Assembly: GCF_020400605.1 (NCBI RefSeq)
Contig: NZ_JAINRD010000004.1
Location: forward strand, 1 to 64,000
Origin: Streptomyces aculeolatus
Lineage (GTDB): Bacteria; Actinomycetota; Actinomycetes; Streptomycetales; Streptomycetaceae
Reading direction: 5' to 3'
Length of the DNA stretch: 64,000 nucleotides
Every line of letters begins with the position of its first letter. The first letter of the stretch is position 1. This document shows positions 41,844 through 51,188 of the stretch, in pieces. Position numbers and translations under genes: made by a program. The notes under the pieces were generated by a model, which worked only from the letters and a program-made list of their open reading frames with translations, was not told the origin of the DNA and made no database searches.

Positions 41844-42079
41844 TCGAGTCGCGCCACATCGTGCGGGGCATGGTGTGCAGTCACTGCGCCGCCATCGTCG
41901 GCGAGGAGATCGGCCGGGTCCCGGGCGTCACCGACGTGCGCGTGGACATAGCGGGCGAGACCGTCGTCGTACGGGCGGACCGCCCGGTGGCGGAGACGCT
42001 CATCCACGCCGCCGTCGAGGAAGCCGGCTACACCCCGGGACCGCCCCCGGCCGGACCACCCGCGAACCCACGGAGTTAG
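41840..42079 (+). CDS. Heavy-metal-associated (HMA) domain protein
   Basis: A 79-aa CopZ-like ferredoxin-fold protein. The metal-binding loop reads GMVCSHC (Gly-Met-x-Cys-x-x-Cys), the usual Cu(I)-binding motif. It then has VPGVTDVRVDI and LIHAAVEEAGYTP, as in copper chaperones. A short Pro-rich tail follows. The GTG start overlaps the SnoaL stop by 4 bp. Copper binding is strongly suggested, but no copper ATPase is adjacent. Confidence 0.88.
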   Translation: MIESRHIVRGMVCSHCAAIVGEEIGRVPGVTDVRVDIAGETVVVRADRPVAETLIHAAVEEAGYTPGPPPAGPPANPRS

Positions 42080-42082
42080 CAC

Positions 42083-42604
42083 GTGCCCATCCGCATCCTC
42101 ACAGCCGTCGCCCTGCTGTCCGCCGGCCTCCTCTCCGGCGCTTTCGGCTACGGGGCGGTGAACCTCGCCCCGACGTTCGACGCCGTGCCGCTGGAGACCC
42201 GTCTGTCCTTCCACGCCGAGCTGATGAAGATGAACTCGCCCGTGATGCAGTCGGCGATGGCGCTCACCGCGCTCAGCGCGCTCGCCCTCGCCCTGCTCCA
42301 CCGGGGCCGCGAGCGCCTGGTCGCCGCGGGCGCCACGCTGCTGGCCCTGGCCTCGTTCCTGATCACCCGCCTCGGCAATGTGCCGATCAACGCCGACATC
42401 AAGAAGTGGGCCGTCTCCTCGGCCCCGGCGGACCACGCGGAGATACTCCGGCGCTGGGATCTCTACAACAATCTGCGGACGCTCACCGCCGTCGCCGCCT
42501 TCGCCCTGCTGATATTCCTCGCCCTGCGCGGCCGCTCCGGGGGCGGCGCGGACGCGGCGGCACCCCCGGAGCGGGTCGCCCCGGGGGTGCCGGCGCACTC
42601 GTAG
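42083..42604 (+). CDS. DUF1772 (anthrone-oxygenase-like) membrane protein
   Basis: A 173-aa membrane protein with about four hydrophobic helices. The pattern HAELMKMNSPVMQSAMALTALSALALALLH, TRLGNVPINADIKKW and LRRWDLYNNLRTLTAVAAF match DUF1772 proteins, some annotated as anthrone oxygenases. GTG 42083 starts 3 bp after the HMA gene stop, so they are likely co-translated. Biochemical role in this operon is unknown. A perfect hairpin in its last codons probably terminates transcription. Confidence 0.82.
   Translation: MPIRILTAVALLSAGLLSGAFGYGAVNLAPTFDAVPLETRLSFHAELMKMNSPVMQSAMALTALSALALALLHRGRERLVAAGATLLALASFLITRLGNVPINADIKKWAVSSAPADHAEILRRWDLYNNLRTLTAVAAFALLIFLALRGRSGGGADAAAPPERVAPGVPAHS
42559..42591. 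terminator. Hairpin inside the 3' end of the DUF1772 gene
   Basis: Perfect 11-bp arms GGCACCCCCGG / CCGGGGGTGCC with an 11-nt loop, close to the convergent chitinase gene (13 bp between stops). Confidence 0.65.
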
Positions 42605-42617
42605 TGCGTGCGGGTGG

Positions 42618-44234
42618 TCAGCCGGTGAAGCCGGCGGTGATGCGGGTGAACTCCCAGTTCGGACGGTCGCGGTTGACCGACCAGAAGGCCATCCGGCCGA
42701 TGCCGTGGGAGTTGCCCCAGTCGCGGATCTGGGTCCAGATCTGCGGCGTGGTGACCTCGCCCACGTCACTGCTGTTGTTCATGCCCGAGATCCCGACGTG
42801 GGCGTACGCCTCGGCGTCGCTCCAGCCGAAGACGGAGGCGAGCTTGGCCTTCAGCCCCTCGGTGGCCCGGACGGTGTTGCCGTACATGTCCGCGTGCCCG
42901 CCGAAGTTGAACGGCATGATCGTGAAGTTGTCGATGTCCGCCTGGAGGGCGTGGGCCCGCTCGATCAGGCGGTTGCCCCAGGAGTTGGGGCCGGTGTTGA
43001 GAGTGGGGAAGGTGAGGATGGTCCGCAGCCCGGGGTTGTTCTGCTTGACGATCTTCAGCGCGTTCAGGATGCGGTCCTGCACCGCCGCGTTCTCGAACTC
43101 GTCGGTGTTCTCGATGTCGACGTCGATCGCCTTGAGGTCGTAGGCGTCGATCACCTTCTGGTAGGCGCCGGCGAGGGCCTCGGCCGTCGAGCAGTTGGGG
43201 CCCAGCTTGTTGCCGCTCCAGCCGCCGATGGACGGGACGACGTCGCCGCCGGCCGCGCGAATGGCGTTGATGTTCGTCTGGTCGATGCCGCCCGTGAGCG
43301 GACGCTGGCTGTCCCACGCGGGGTTGCAGCCGTTCTGGGCCAGGATGAACGCCATCGTGTACCACTTGATGCCGGTCGCGCTCATCACCTCGGTGGGGCT
43401 GGGCGGGTTGCCCCAGCCCAGGTAGAGGTACGGCGCGGCCTGGACGAAGTCGGGGCTGCCGCCGCCGTCCTGGTCGGTCGTGGCGCGCACCGCGGCGGTG
43501 GGCTGCGAGGCGTTGCCCGCGCGGTCCTTGGCGCGGACGGTGAAGGCGTACTCGGTGCTCGGCGTGAGCCCGGTGACGGTGGCGCTGGTGCCGGTCACCG
43601 TGGTGGCCAGGGTGCCGTCGCGGTAGACGTCGTAGCCGGTGACGCCGACGTTGTCGGTGGCGGCGTCCCAGGCGAGCGCGACGGAGGTGGCGGTGGTGCC
43701 GGTGACGCGGGGGGTGCCCGGGGCGCCGGGCGCCTCGGTGTCGGGCTGGCCGCCGGGGCCGTCGAGGCTGACGTCGTCGGCGTAGTAGGTGCCCTGGCCG
43801 TACCAGCCGTGGACGTAGACCTCGGCGCTGGTCTGGTTGGCACCGGTGGTGAAGGAGGTGGTCAGTTCGGTGTAGTCGGCGGCTGAGGCCGTCCAGGTGG
43901 CGTTGCCGCCGGTCACGCCGAGATAGACGTAGCTGCCGCGCACCCAGGCGGACAGCGTGTACGTGGTGCTGGGCTGGACGGCGACGGTCTGGGCGCAGCG
44001 GGCGTTGCTGGCGGCGGTCGCGGCACCGGCGAGCGCCTTGGTGCCGCTGTGCACGGGGCTGCTCACGACAGAGCCGGCCCTGTCGCCGCAGTTCCAGTCG
44101 GCCAGGCTGCCGGATTCGAAGCCCGGGTCGTCGAGCAGGTTGGCGGCCTGTGCCGTGGTGGGCAGGGCCACCGCGCCGGCGCCGGCGAGCAGCGCGGCAC
44201 TCAGGTAGGCGACTAAGCGGTTTCCGATACGCAC
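42618..44234 (-). CDS. Secreted GH18 chitinase with CBM and fibronectin type III domain
   Basis: A 538-aa secreted enzyme. In order: signal peptide (~1-30, PTTAQA cleavage); a beta-sandwich carbohydrate-binding-like module (~31-160, [18 protein letters not shown] typical); an FnIII domain (~172-262, [25 protein letters not shown]); and a GH18 catalytic domain (~275-538). The active-site strand reads [10 protein letters not shown], where the catalytic Glu and the DxD pair are present but the first Asp of the usual DGxDxDxE is Lys. GTG 44234 follows GGGAGGA. A DasR/chitinase-type operator lies 140 bp upstream. Confidence 0.94.
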   Translation of the reverse strand: MRIGNRLVAYLSAALLAGAGAVALPTTAQAANLLDDPGFESGSLADWNCGDRAGSVVSSPVHSGTKALAGAATAASNARCAQTVAVQPSTTYTLSAWVRGSYVYLGVTGGNATWTASAADYTELTTSFTTGANQTSAEVYVHGWYGQGTYYADDVSLDGPGGQPDTEAPGAPGTPRVTGTTATSVALAWDAATDNVGVTGYDVYRDGTLATTVTGTSATVTGLTPSTEYAFTVRAKDRAGNASQPTAAVRATTDQDGGGSPDFVQAAPYLYLGWGNPPSPTEVMSATGIKWYTMAFILAQNGCNPAWDSQRPLTGGIDQTNINAIRAAGGDVVPSIGGWSGNKLGPNCSTAEALAGAYQKVIDAYDLKAIDVDIENTDEFENAAVQDRILNALKIVKQNNPGLRTILTFPTLNTGPNSWGNRLIERAHALQADIDNFTIMPFNFGGHADMYGNTVRATEGLKAKLASVFGWSDAEAYAHVGISGMNNSSDVGEVTTPQIWTQIRDWGNSHGIGRMAFWSVNRDRPNWEFTRITAGFTG

Positions 44235-44623
44235 GGGTCCTCCCAGTGCGGTGGGGTGGGTGCCCGGGTCGCGTGGGGGCGGCACCGACCTGGGCACGTT
44301 CATGACGTGGGCATGACAGCATTGCGGACGGCCGGGGATCGGGCCGCCTCGAACAGGGAGGGGGTGTGGCGCTATTGGTCTGGACCTATTAACGGATTGA
44401 AGCCGAGCCCTCCGACGCCGTCAAGCCCTCGCCGCAGACCGGCCGCCACCGCCGACCCACCCCGGACGACGGACCACGGACCACGGACCGCGACCGATCC
44501 GGAGGCGCCACCCGACCCCTGACACCATCCCGGGGCGCACCCACGCCCGCGCCCCGGCACGCCCGCGGACCGCTTCCGATCCCGCCCGAACCAGCGGGCC
44601 CGTCCCCCGGCCCGCCCGACGTG
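44235..44623. other. Chitinase upstream region
   Basis: A 389-bp gap between the chitinase start and the MarR stop. It holds the DasR-like element at 44374-44389 and a short tandem of GGACCAC near 44468-44485. No gene is seen. Confidence 0.5.
44374..44389. promoter_or_regulatory. DasR-responsive element (dre)-like / chitinase operator
   Basis: ATTGGTCTGGACCTAT has the perfect GGTCTGGACC core of the Streptomyces dre consensus (ACTGGTCTAGACCACT-like; 12 of 16 match). Read on the minus strand it gives AGGTCCAGACCA, the 12-bp element of chitinase promoters. It is 140 bp upstream of the chitinase start. Confidence 0.72.
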
Positions 44624-45151
44624 TCACTCCTCGCCGCCGCCGGAGTCCCGCTCCGCCTCAACCGCCCAGTCGTCGAAGTGCACGACGAAGTCGTCGACCA
44701 TCCGGTGGAACAGCTCTGCGAGCAGCCGCAGATCCTCCGGCGACCACCCGGCAAGGGCCCCCTGCATCCCCCGGCACGCCACCTCGCGGATCCGCCCGAT
44801 CGCCTCGCGCCCGGCACCCGTGAGCTGGATGCGCTGCGCCCGGCGGTCGTCCGGGTCCGGGACGCGGGAGACGTAGTCCGCCTTCTGCAACTGCTGCACC
44901 TGCCGGGTCACGTGGGACGCCTCCACCCCCAGCCGGTGGGCCAGTTCGCCGAGGCGCAGCGGCTCGGAGTCCTCGATCTGCCGCAGCAGCGCCACCGCGG
45001 CCCGGTCCAGCGGCACCCCGGCCAGCGCCATCAGCCGGTCGTGCTGGCGCGCCCGGCCGCTCAGATACGCGATGCGGCTGAGGGCGCGCTCGATCTCGGC
45101 CACGTCCGGTGAGACGCGGGTGGCTGCTGTGGGCCGGACAGACATGGGCAT
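44624..45151 (-). CDS. MarR-family transcriptional regulator
   Basis: A ~175-aa MarR protein with the winged helix at ~60-115 (LRLGELAHRLGVEASHVTRQVQQLQKADYVSRVPDPDDRRAQRIQLT), including the DxRxx wing signature DPDDRRA. Three starts are possible (GTG 45154, ATG 45151, ATG 45145); AGG ~8 nt before 45151 favours that one. Divergent from an MFS exporter, it probably senses a drug-like ligand. An inverted repeat CTTGACT...AGTCAAG (45170-45208) lies between them. Confidence 0.9.
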   Translation of the reverse strand: MPMSVRPTAATRVSPDVAEIERALSRIAYLSGRARQHDRLMALAGVPLDRAAVALLRQIEDSEPLRLGELAHRLGVEASHVTRQVQQLQKADYVSRVPDPDDRRAQRIQLTGAGREAIGRIREVACRGMQGALAGWSPEDLRLLAELFHRMVDDFVVHFDDWAVEAERDSGGGEE

Positions 45152-45169
45152 CACTTTAACCTAAATTTG

Positions 45170-45208
45170 CTTGACTCAACTAAGTACCACATGCTTGCGT
45201 AAGTCAAG
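45170..45208. promoter_or_regulatory. Inverted repeat between MarR and MFS genes
   Basis: CTTGACT at 45170-45176 is repeated inverted as AGTCAAG at 45202-45208. It is in the short divergent promoter, where a MarR operator is expected. TTGACT could also be a -35 element. Confidence 0.5.
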
Positions 45209-45241
45209 TAATCCCACTTCCCGCCGCAGGAGTCCACCCCG

Positions 45242-46678
45242 ATGACAGACACCGCCACCACGGTGGCCGAGGACGGCCGCGCCGACCGGCCCGGCCAGTC
45301 CGCCGGACCCGGCCTGACGCTGCTCGCGCTGGCCTCCGCCGGGCTCGTCGTATCGCTGCAGCAGACGCTGGTGCTGCCCCTGCTCCCCCAGCTCATGCAG
45401 ACGTTCGACATCTCGGTCGCCGCCGTCTCGTGGGTCTTCACCGCGACCCTGCTCGCCGGGGCGGTGGCCACACCGCTGCTGTCCCGCTTCGGCGACATGT
45501 ACGGCAAGAAGAAGATGATCTCGGTGACGATGACGCTGCTCGTCGTCGGCTCCGCGATCTGCGCGATAGCCGACTCGCTCGCGCTCCTCATCGTCGGCCG
45601 CGCCCTCCAGGGCACCTCCGCGGCCGTCATCCCGCTGGCCATCGGGATGATCCGCGACTCCTACCCGCGCGAGCGCGTCACCACCGCCATCGGCGTCGTC
45701 AGCGCCACCCTCGGCGTCGGCGGCGCCGTGGGCATGCTCGTCACCGGCCTCATCGCCGACAACACCGACTCCCACCACCCGGTCTTCTGGATCGCCGCCG
45801 CCATGGCCGCCGTCGGGCTGCTGTTCGTCCTGTTCTGCACCCGCGACTCCGGCCGCCGCGCCGGCGGCCGGCCCGACCTGGTCGGTGCCGCCCTGCTCGG
45901 CGGCTGGCTGGTCAGCCTGCTCATCGGGATCAGCCAGGGCAACGCGTGGGGCTGGACCGACGCCCGCATCCTGGGCCTGTTCGCCGCCGCGGTCGTGCTG
46001 TGCGCGGTGTGGGTGGCCGTCGAGCTGAAGATCCGCGAGCCGCTGGTGCGGCTGCAGATCCTGGTCGGCCCCAAGTCGCTCTCGGCCAACCTGGCCTCGC
46101 TGCTCCTCGGCTTCTCGATGTTCGCGGCCTTCACCCTGATCTCGAACTTCATCCAGACCCCCGAGAGCGAGGTGGGCTACGGACTCAGCGGCTCGGTGCT
46201 GGACGTCGGCCTGTACATGCTGCCCAGCACCTTCAGCATGCTGATCTTCTCCGCGCTCTCCGGCCGCATCGAGGCCCGGATCGGCGCCGCCTGGACCCTC
46301 TCCCTCGGCTCCCTCATCGCGGGCGTCGCATACGTCTGGCTCGCGCTCATGCACGACTCCGCACTGGACGTCATGATCTTCAGCGGCATCCAGGGCCTCG
46401 GCATCGGCATCGCCTACGCGGCCCTCGGCACGCTCGCCGTCCAGCACGTGCCCATGGACCAGAGCGGCATCGCCAGCGGCATCAACTCCCTGGTGCGTAC
46501 CGCGGGCGGCAGCATCGCGAGCGCCGCCACCGCCGCGGTGCTCGCGGCGCAGGTCATCGACGGCACCGAGGTGCCGACCGTGGACGCGTACGTCCTGTGC
46601 TTCGTCATCGCCGGCGTCGCGGCGGGCGCGGCCGCCGCCATCGCCGCGTCGCACGGGCTGCGGCACGGCCGCAAGTAG
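45242..46678 (+). CDS. MFS transporter, DHA2-like drug exporter
   Basis: A 478-aa major facilitator of the drug:proton antiporter-2 type, with about 14 predicted helices. Motif A appears as [13 protein letters not shown] (~80-92), the antiporter motif C region around [13 protein letters not shown] (~150-162), and a symmetric second half ([36 protein letters not shown]). GGAG lies ~9-11 nt upstream of ATG 45242. It is divergent from a MarR gene that probably represses it. Substrate unknown. Confidence 0.92.
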   Translation: MTDTATTVAEDGRADRPGQSAGPGLTLLALASAGLVVSLQQTLVLPLLPQLMQTFDISVAAVSWVFTATLLAGAVATPLLSRFGDMYGKKKMISVTMTLLVVGSAICAIADSLALLIVGRALQGTSAAVIPLAIGMIRDSYPRERVTTAIGVVSATLGVGGAVGMLVTGLIADNTDSHHPVFWIAAAMAAVGLLFVLFCTRDSGRRAGGRPDLVGAALLGGWLVSLLIGISQGNAWGWTDARILGLFAAAVVLCAVWVAVELKIREPLVRLQILVGPKSLSANLASLLLGFSMFAAFTLISNFIQTPESEVGYGLSGSVLDVGLYMLPSTFSMLIFSALSGRIEARIGAAWTLSLGSLIAGVAYVWLALMHDSALDVMIFSGIQGLGIGIAYAALGTLAVQHVPMDQSGIASGINSLVRTAGGSIASAATAAVLAAQVIDGTEVPTVDAYVLCFVIAGVAAGAAAAIAASHGLRHGRK

Positions 46679-46815
46679 GCGCGTACGGCCCCGGGTGCCC
46701 GGCCCGTACGGCATCCGGGCCCGTACGGCATCCGGGGCCGGACCCTCGCCGGGCGGGCGGCGGCGGGGGTTCCGCTTCGCGGTCCGCCGGGTCGGCGGCA
46801 GTACACTCGACCGCT

Positions 46816-47613
46816 GTGGCGGACACCCAGTACGAAGACCTGTTGCGAACCGTGCTCACCTCCGGGACGGCCAAGGCCGACCGGACGGGCACCGGCACCC
46901 GAAGTGTCTTCGGACACCAGCTGCGCTACGACCTCGCGCAGGGGTTCCCGCTGATCACCACCAAGAAGGTGCACCTGAAGTCGATCGTGTACGAGCTGCT
47001 GTGGTTCCTGCGCGGCGACTCCAACGTCGGCTGGCTCCAGGAGCACGGCGTCACCATCTGGGACGAATGGGCCGGCCCCGACGGCGAACTCGGCCCCGTC
47101 TACGGCGTGCAGTGGCGCTCGTGGCCCACCCCGGACGGCAGCCACGTCGACCAGATCGGCGAGGTGCTCGACACCCTGCGCCGCAACCCCGACTCCCGCC
47201 GGATGATCGTCTCCGCCTGGAACGTCGCCGAGCTGTCCGACATGGCGCTGCCGCCGTGCCACGCCTTCTTCCAGTTCTACGTCGCCGACGGCAGGCTCTC
47301 CTGCCAGCTCTACCAGCGCAGCGCGGACCTCTTCCTCGGCGTCCCGTTCAACATCGCCAGCTACGCGCTCCTCACGCACATGGTGGCGCAGCAGACCGGC
47401 CTCGAACCCGGCGACTTCATCTGGACCGGCGGCGACTGCCACATCTACGACAACCACGTCGAGCAGGTGACGGAGCAGCTCACGCGCACGCCGTACGAGT
47501 TCCCTGCGCTGCGGCTGCGCAAGGCCGACTCGCTCTTCGACTACGCCTACGCGGACGTCGAGATCCTCGACTACCGGCACCACCCGGCCATCAAGGCCCC
47601 GGTCGCGGTGTGA
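46816..47613 (+). CDS. thyA: Thymidylate synthase (ThyA)
   Basis: A 265-aa ThyA of normal length converting dUMP to dTMP with methylene-tetrahydrofolate. The catalytic Cys148 is in [13 protein letters not shown]; the dUMP-binding RRMIVSAWN segment and [20 protein letters not shown] are intact. GTG 46816 is used although the ribosome site is weak. The stop overlaps the folA start by 4 bp (GTGA), coupling synthesis of the enzyme that regenerates its folate cofactor. Many Streptomyces also carry thyX; none is seen here. Confidence 0.97.
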   Translation: MADTQYEDLLRTVLTSGTAKADRTGTGTRSVFGHQLRYDLAQGFPLITTKKVHLKSIVYELLWFLRGDSNVGWLQEHGVTIWDEWAGPDGELGPVYGVQWRSWPTPDGSHVDQIGEVLDTLRRNPDSRRMIVSAWNVAELSDMALPPCHAFFQFYVADGRLSCQLYQRSADLFLGVPFNIASYALLTHMVAQQTGLEPGDFIWTGGDCHIYDNHVEQVTEQLTRTPYEFPALRLRKADSLFDYAYADVEILDYRHHPAIKAPVAV

Positions 47614-48101
47614 ACGTCGGGCTGATCTGGGCGCAGGCACGCGACGGCGTGATCGGCGCGGACAACGGCATTCCGTGGCACCTGCCCGAGGACATGGCGC
47701 ACTTCAAGGCGACCACCCTGGGCCACCCGGTGGTGATGGGCCGCAGGACGTGGGACTCGCTGCCGCCGCGGTTCCGCCCGCTGCCCGGCAGGCGCAACAT
47801 CGTGGTGACGCGCGACCCGCGGTGGACGGCGGACGGCGCCGTACCCGCCGGCTCCGTCGACCGGGCGCTGGAAGCGGCGCCGGCGGAACCGGGCGACGCG
47901 GTGTGGGTGATCGGCGGCGGGGAGGTCTACCGGGCCGCGCTGCCACACGCCACGACGCTCTCGGTGACGGAGATCGACACGGCGGTGGCGGGCGACACGT
48001 ACGCGCCGGTGCCGGGCCCGGAGTGGCGGGTCGCGGAAGACGGCGAGTGGCAGGTCAGCCGCTCAGGTCTCCGCTACCGGATCCGCGGCTTCACCCGGTG
48101 A
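47610..48101 (+). CDS. folA: Dihydrofolate reductase
   Basis: A 163-aa DHFR. It contains [30 protein letters not shown] (substrate and NADPH site, with the Trp and the catalytic acid in the usual DHFR positions), [21 protein letters not shown] and [15 protein letters not shown]. Reduces dihydrofolate made by ThyA. GTG 47610 overlaps the thyA stop. A ~115-bp near-palindrome lies downstream. Confidence 0.96.
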   Translation: MNVGLIWAQARDGVIGADNGIPWHLPEDMAHFKATTLGHPVVMGRRTWDSLPPRFRPLPGRRNIVVTRDPRWTADGAVPAGSVDRALEAAPAEPGDAVWVIGGGEVYRAALPHATTLSVTEIDTAVAGDTYAPVPGPEWRVAEDGEWQVSRSGLRYRIRGFTR

Positions 48102-48193
48102 CGCCCCGGGCCGTACGCCCGGGCCGCCCCTGAACCCCGCGCATCCGAACCCCCGCACACCGGAACCCCGGCGCCCTCCCAGGAGCCCACCGC

Positions 48194-48308
48194 ACCCAAA
48201 CCCCTCACACCCGCCCAAGGGTAGGCGCCTCCTGTGACATCGAGCCGGAGCCCACGGGCGATGTCAGAGGGCGCGGCTACCCTTGGGTGGGAGTGAGGGG
48301 TTGGGGTG
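48194..48308. terminator. ~115-bp near-perfect palindrome between convergent genes
   Basis: Arms 48194-48242 and 48259-48308 are near-complementary over ~49 nt, sharing CCCCTCAC, CCAAGGGTAG and TGACATCG with only about eight differences, around a 16-nt centre. It separates folA from the convergent DUF4232 gene. Most simply it is a bidirectional terminator, but its size is unusual for one. Confidence 0.75.
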
Positions 48309-48320
48309 GGTTGTTCCGGG

Positions 48321-49397
48321 TTATTCCGGCTTCTGCCAGGCGCCGACGCCGAGTTCGCCCGTCGTGCCGAGGTCGAGTTCCGGGGTCACCGTCACCGGTG
48401 CCTCGCCCGGCTTCGCCCACACCCGTACGTACGGGGCGTTGACCGGGTCCCCCGCTTCGACGGTGTTGCGCCACACCAGTTGCGTCGACGCCCGCTCCCC
48501 CGGCCGCAGCGCCAGCGCCCGCGGCGGGGCGTCCGCGCCCGTGCCGGAGGCGATCGCGGCGCCGCCGCGGCGGATGCGTACGCCGGTGATGTCCCGGTGC
48601 TCCTCGTCGACGAGTTGCACGCGCGGGTAGCCGTCCAGCCGGTAGACGTCCGTGCCACAGTTCTCCAGGTGCAGCCCGACGACCCGCAGACCCATCGCCG
48701 CGTCGCCCTCGTCCGCGTACAGCCGCACCCCCGCCGGCGGGCACGGCCCGCCCTGCGACGGCACCTCGTCCGCCGGCACGCTGCGCACCTCGGCGATCTG
48801 CACCTGCGCCGCCCGGCCGGCCGCCATCGGGTCCGCGACATCGGCCTGGTCCGGGACCGTGCCTCCGGCCGGGACCGACTCCACGATCTTCTCCGGGTGC
48901 GACAGCACCTCGCCCGAGGAGCCGCGGACCTCGAAGGCGACGGTGTACGTCATCGCCTCCGGCCCGCGGTTGGCGATCTCGAACTCCACCCGCACCGGCT
49001 CCGCCGTCTCCGGCTTCGTCTGGACGCGGGTGATGGTCACGCCGTCGACCTCGACCGGGGTCGGGTTGCCCGGCGCGGTCGGGGCACCGGCGTCCACGGC
49101 CCCGTCCGCCGACTCGGTGCCGCAGGCGGCGAGCAGCAGCATCGCGGCGAGACCGAGTGAGACCGGCCCGGCGCGACGTACGCGCGACAGCCGGGCCGCA
49201 CCGCTCGCAGGAGTCGCACGGGCCGCGGAAGTCGCACGGAACGCGGACGTCGCACGGAACGCGGACGTCGTACGAGCCGCCGAAGTCGTACGAGCCGCCG
49301 AAGTCGTACGAGTCGCGGAAGTCGCACGGGTCGCACGGGTCTCGCCGGTCGCATGAGTGGCACGAGTGACGCGAGTGGTACGGGTGGCATGGTGCAT
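48321..49397 (-). CDS. DUF4232 lipoprotein with repeat-expanded N-terminus
   Basis: A ~358-aa protein. The mature part after lipobox LLAAC (Cys ~107) contains a DUF4232 domain (~225-350; CPPAGVRLYADEGDAAMGLRVVGL, HLENCGTDVYRLDGYP, with conserved Cys). Before the hydrophobic signal core is an abnormally long ~90-residue Arg/Thr/Ser/Ala stretch made of six-residue repeats ((S/T)A(A/F)R(A/T)T), encoded by 18-bp tandem units at 49213-49390. No alternative start codon was found nearer to the signal core. ATG 49397 is the nearest plausible start; the real start could be further in if a rare codon is used. Confidence 0.72.
   Translation of the reverse strand: MHHATRTTRVTRATHATGETRATRATSATRTTSAARTTSAARTTSAFRATSAFRATSAARATPASGAARLSRVRRAGPVSLGLAAMLLLAACGTESADGAVDAGAPTAPGNPTPVEVDGVTITRVQTKPETAEPVRVEFEIANRGPEAMTYTVAFEVRGSSGEVLSHPEKIVESVPAGGTVPDQADVADPMAAGRAAQVQIAEVRSVPADEVPSQGGPCPPAGVRLYADEGDAAMGLRVVGLHLENCGTDVYRLDGYPRVQLVDEEHRDITGVRIRRGGAAIASGTGADAPPRALALRPGERASTQLVWRNTVEAGDPVNAPYVRVWAKPGEAPVTVTPELDLGTTGELGVGAWQKPE
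49213..49390. repeat. 18-bp coding tandem repeat, about 9-10 units
   Basis: Units every 18 bp from 49213 (49213, 49231, 49249, 49267 and so on), type GTCGTACGAGCCGCCGAA. The middle units are nearly identical and the edges diverge. Encodes the Arg-rich N-terminal stretch of the DUF4232 lipoprotein. Confidence 0.88.
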
Positions 49398-49489
49398 CCG
49401 CCCAGTCGACCAGGGCGGATGCACCACGGCCGTGACGCGCGTCACTCCGCCGGCCACAGCACGGTCACAGTTCCCGCCGCGGCCGGTGT

Positions 49490-50473
49490 TCAGCCCACCG
49501 GTACGCGCGCCAGCCGCAGTTCGTGCGCGCCGTCAGGGCGGGCGGCCTCGAAGTAGATGTGCCACGTGTCCCCGGCGACGACCGCGTCGACGTAGCGCAC
49601 CGAGCCCGTGCCGTACGGGACCGTCACCCACGGCCCCGCGGTGCTGAGCCGGTGCCAGCTGCGCAGGTCGTACGAGACCGCGAGGCCGCAGTGCTCCTCG
49701 TAGTTCTGCTCGTGGGAGGCGATGCCGTCGTAGAAGCCGAGCCAGCCGGCGCCCGGGCCGAGCGGCACGGCGGAGTTGAGCCGGGTCTGGTAGGAGTCCC
49801 AGCCGCTGCCGGTGGGCATGGCCTCGCCCTGCCAGGCGAAGGTCGCGCCGCCGTCGAGGGAGACGGCGAGGCCCGTGGGGTGGGTGGTGACGCCGGTGTT
49901 GTAGATGTCGGCGGTGGCGTGTGCGCGGGCGGCGTCGGCGGCGGCGATCCCGGCCCGCGCGTAGCTCGCGAAGAGGTAGGTCGCCGGACCGTGCCGGAGC
50001 GTGTACGGGTCCTTGACCCCCTCGGTGCCGGTGTCCGCCGCGGTGAGCGCGGGGCGGGCCGCGGCGAGGTCGAAGGCGTCGGGCGCGGCGGCGTCGACGA
50101 CGTCGATGCGCCAGCGGGAGTCGACGGGGTCGACGTAGCTGAGGTAGAGCTGGTAGCCGTCCGGGGTGGGCAGCAGGCTGAAGCGCTCCATCGAGTCGGT
50201 CCCCAGCTGCCGGCTCTCCACCGCCCACACGTCGGTGAAGTCCACCCCGTCGTCGCTCGCGGCGACCGCGCACCGCCAGCCGCGCTCGCCCCCCGGATGC
50301 CCCCGGGGACGCCGCCGGCGGTACGTCATCAGCCACCGGTCCCGCTCGGGTTCGTACAGCACCCCGGGACAGCCGGTCCAGTACCCGGCTTCGGGGGCCT
50401 CGGGGAGCATGACGACCTCCGCCCGAGCGGGGTCGAAGGACGGCAGGGGCGTGCTGATGCGATGGGTCGGCAT
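49490..50473 (-). CDS. Five-bladed beta-propeller glycosidase-like protein
   Basis: A 327-aa cytoplasmic protein with the five-bladed propeller pattern of GH43/GH62/GH130-type enzymes: VLYEPERDRWLMTYRRRR, WRCAVAASDDGVDF, MERFSLLPTPDGYQLYLSYV, EGVKDPYTLRHGPATYLFASY (the DPY segment is like a catalytic Asp blade), GLAVSLDGGATF, LAVSYDLRSWHRLS. I cannot assign the family or the substrate. No signal peptide. ATG 50473 has only a weak upstream ribosome site. Confidence 0.7.
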   Translation of the reverse strand: MPTHRISTPLPSFDPARAEVVMLPEAPEAGYWTGCPGVLYEPERDRWLMTYRRRRPRGHPGGERGWRCAVAASDDGVDFTDVWAVESRQLGTDSMERFSLLPTPDGYQLYLSYVDPVDSRWRIDVVDAAAPDAFDLAAARPALTAADTGTEGVKDPYTLRHGPATYLFASYARAGIAAADAARAHATADIYNTGVTTHPTGLAVSLDGGATFAWQGEAMPTGSGWDSYQTRLNSAVPLGPGAGWLGFYDGIASHEQNYEEHCGLAVSYDLRSWHRLSTAGPWVTVPYGTGSVRYVDAVVAGDTWHIYFEAARPDGAHELRLARVPVG

Positions 50474-50579
50474 GCCGGTCAGCCTAGGAGCCGGCCGGCC
50501 CAGGGCGTAGTCCGCGCAACGTGACGACCTGGTGAACTCGCAGGCGGGCGGGGCGGCCGGAGGGCTGCCGGGCGGCCGG

Positions 50580-51188
50580 TCAGGGGGCTTGCCAGGTGAG
50601 GCTGTAGCGGCGCAGGACGTGGCGGCGGTAGCGCACGCCGGGGAGTACGCGGCGGGCCTCTGCGCGGACCTCGCCGTAGCTCATGTGCGGGCTGATGAAG
50701 GGCATGCCGGCCGGGAAGGAGGCGCGGCGCACCAGCTTCGCGGTGCGTACGACGGGCGCGGCGGCGACCATGACGGCCCAGTCGCCGACGGTCCGCTCGC
50801 GGGCGAGGCCGACGACCACGAGGACGCCGCCGGGGCGCAGCAGGTCGCGCATGCGGGCGAGGGCGGGGGCGAAGTCCATCTGGTGCACGGCGGAGACCGA
50901 GCAGATGAAGTCGTAGCCGGCGGCGGGCAGGTCGGCGGTGAGGAAGTCGCCCGCGACGAAGTCGAGTCCGGGCCGTCCCGCGGTCTGCTCGCGGGCGGCG
51001 GCGATCATCTCCGGGGAGCTGTCGACGCCGGTGACGCGCTCGGCCCGCGCGGTGAGTTTGCGTGCGAGGAGGCCGTCGCCGCAGCCGACGTCGAGCGCGT
51101 GGCGGCAGCCCGCGGGGACGGCGCGCAGGATTCCCGGGTGGCGGGCGACGTTGGTGTTCCAGTACGGCGCGGGGTCGGAGTCCGGCAT
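50580..51188 (-). CDS. Class I SAM-dependent methyltransferase
   Basis: A 202-aa methyltransferase. The glycine-rich SAM motif I is ALDVGCGDGLLARKL (~30-44); motif II acidic VTGVDSSPEMI (~52-62); post-I FICSVSAVHQMD (~94-105); LLRPGGVLVVVGLARE (~115-130). The ATG at 51188 lacks a clear Shine-Dalgarno; an earlier start is possible. Substrate unknown. It is divergent from the DUF1996 operon. Confidence 0.88.
   Translation of the reverse strand: MPDSDPAPYWNTNVARHPGILRAVPAGCRHALDVGCGDGLLARKLTARAERVTGVDSSPEMIAAAREQTAGRPGLDFVAGDFLTADLPAAGYDFICSVSAVHQMDFAPALARMRDLLRPGGVLVVVGLARERTVGDWAVMVAAAPVVRTAKLVRRASFPAGMPFISPHMSYGEVRAEARRVLPGVRYRRHVLRRYSLTWQAP

Noticed and set aside
40570..42604. TetR/SnoaL/DUF1772 cluster as a polyketide biosynthetic cluster
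   Set aside because: No ketosynthase, acyl carrier protein or other core biosynthetic gene is present.
46678..46815. Direct repeat CGTACGGCATCCGGG before thyA as a regulatory repeat
   Set aside because: Only two short copies in a GC-rich gap, with no dyad or known factor; not enough to call a site.
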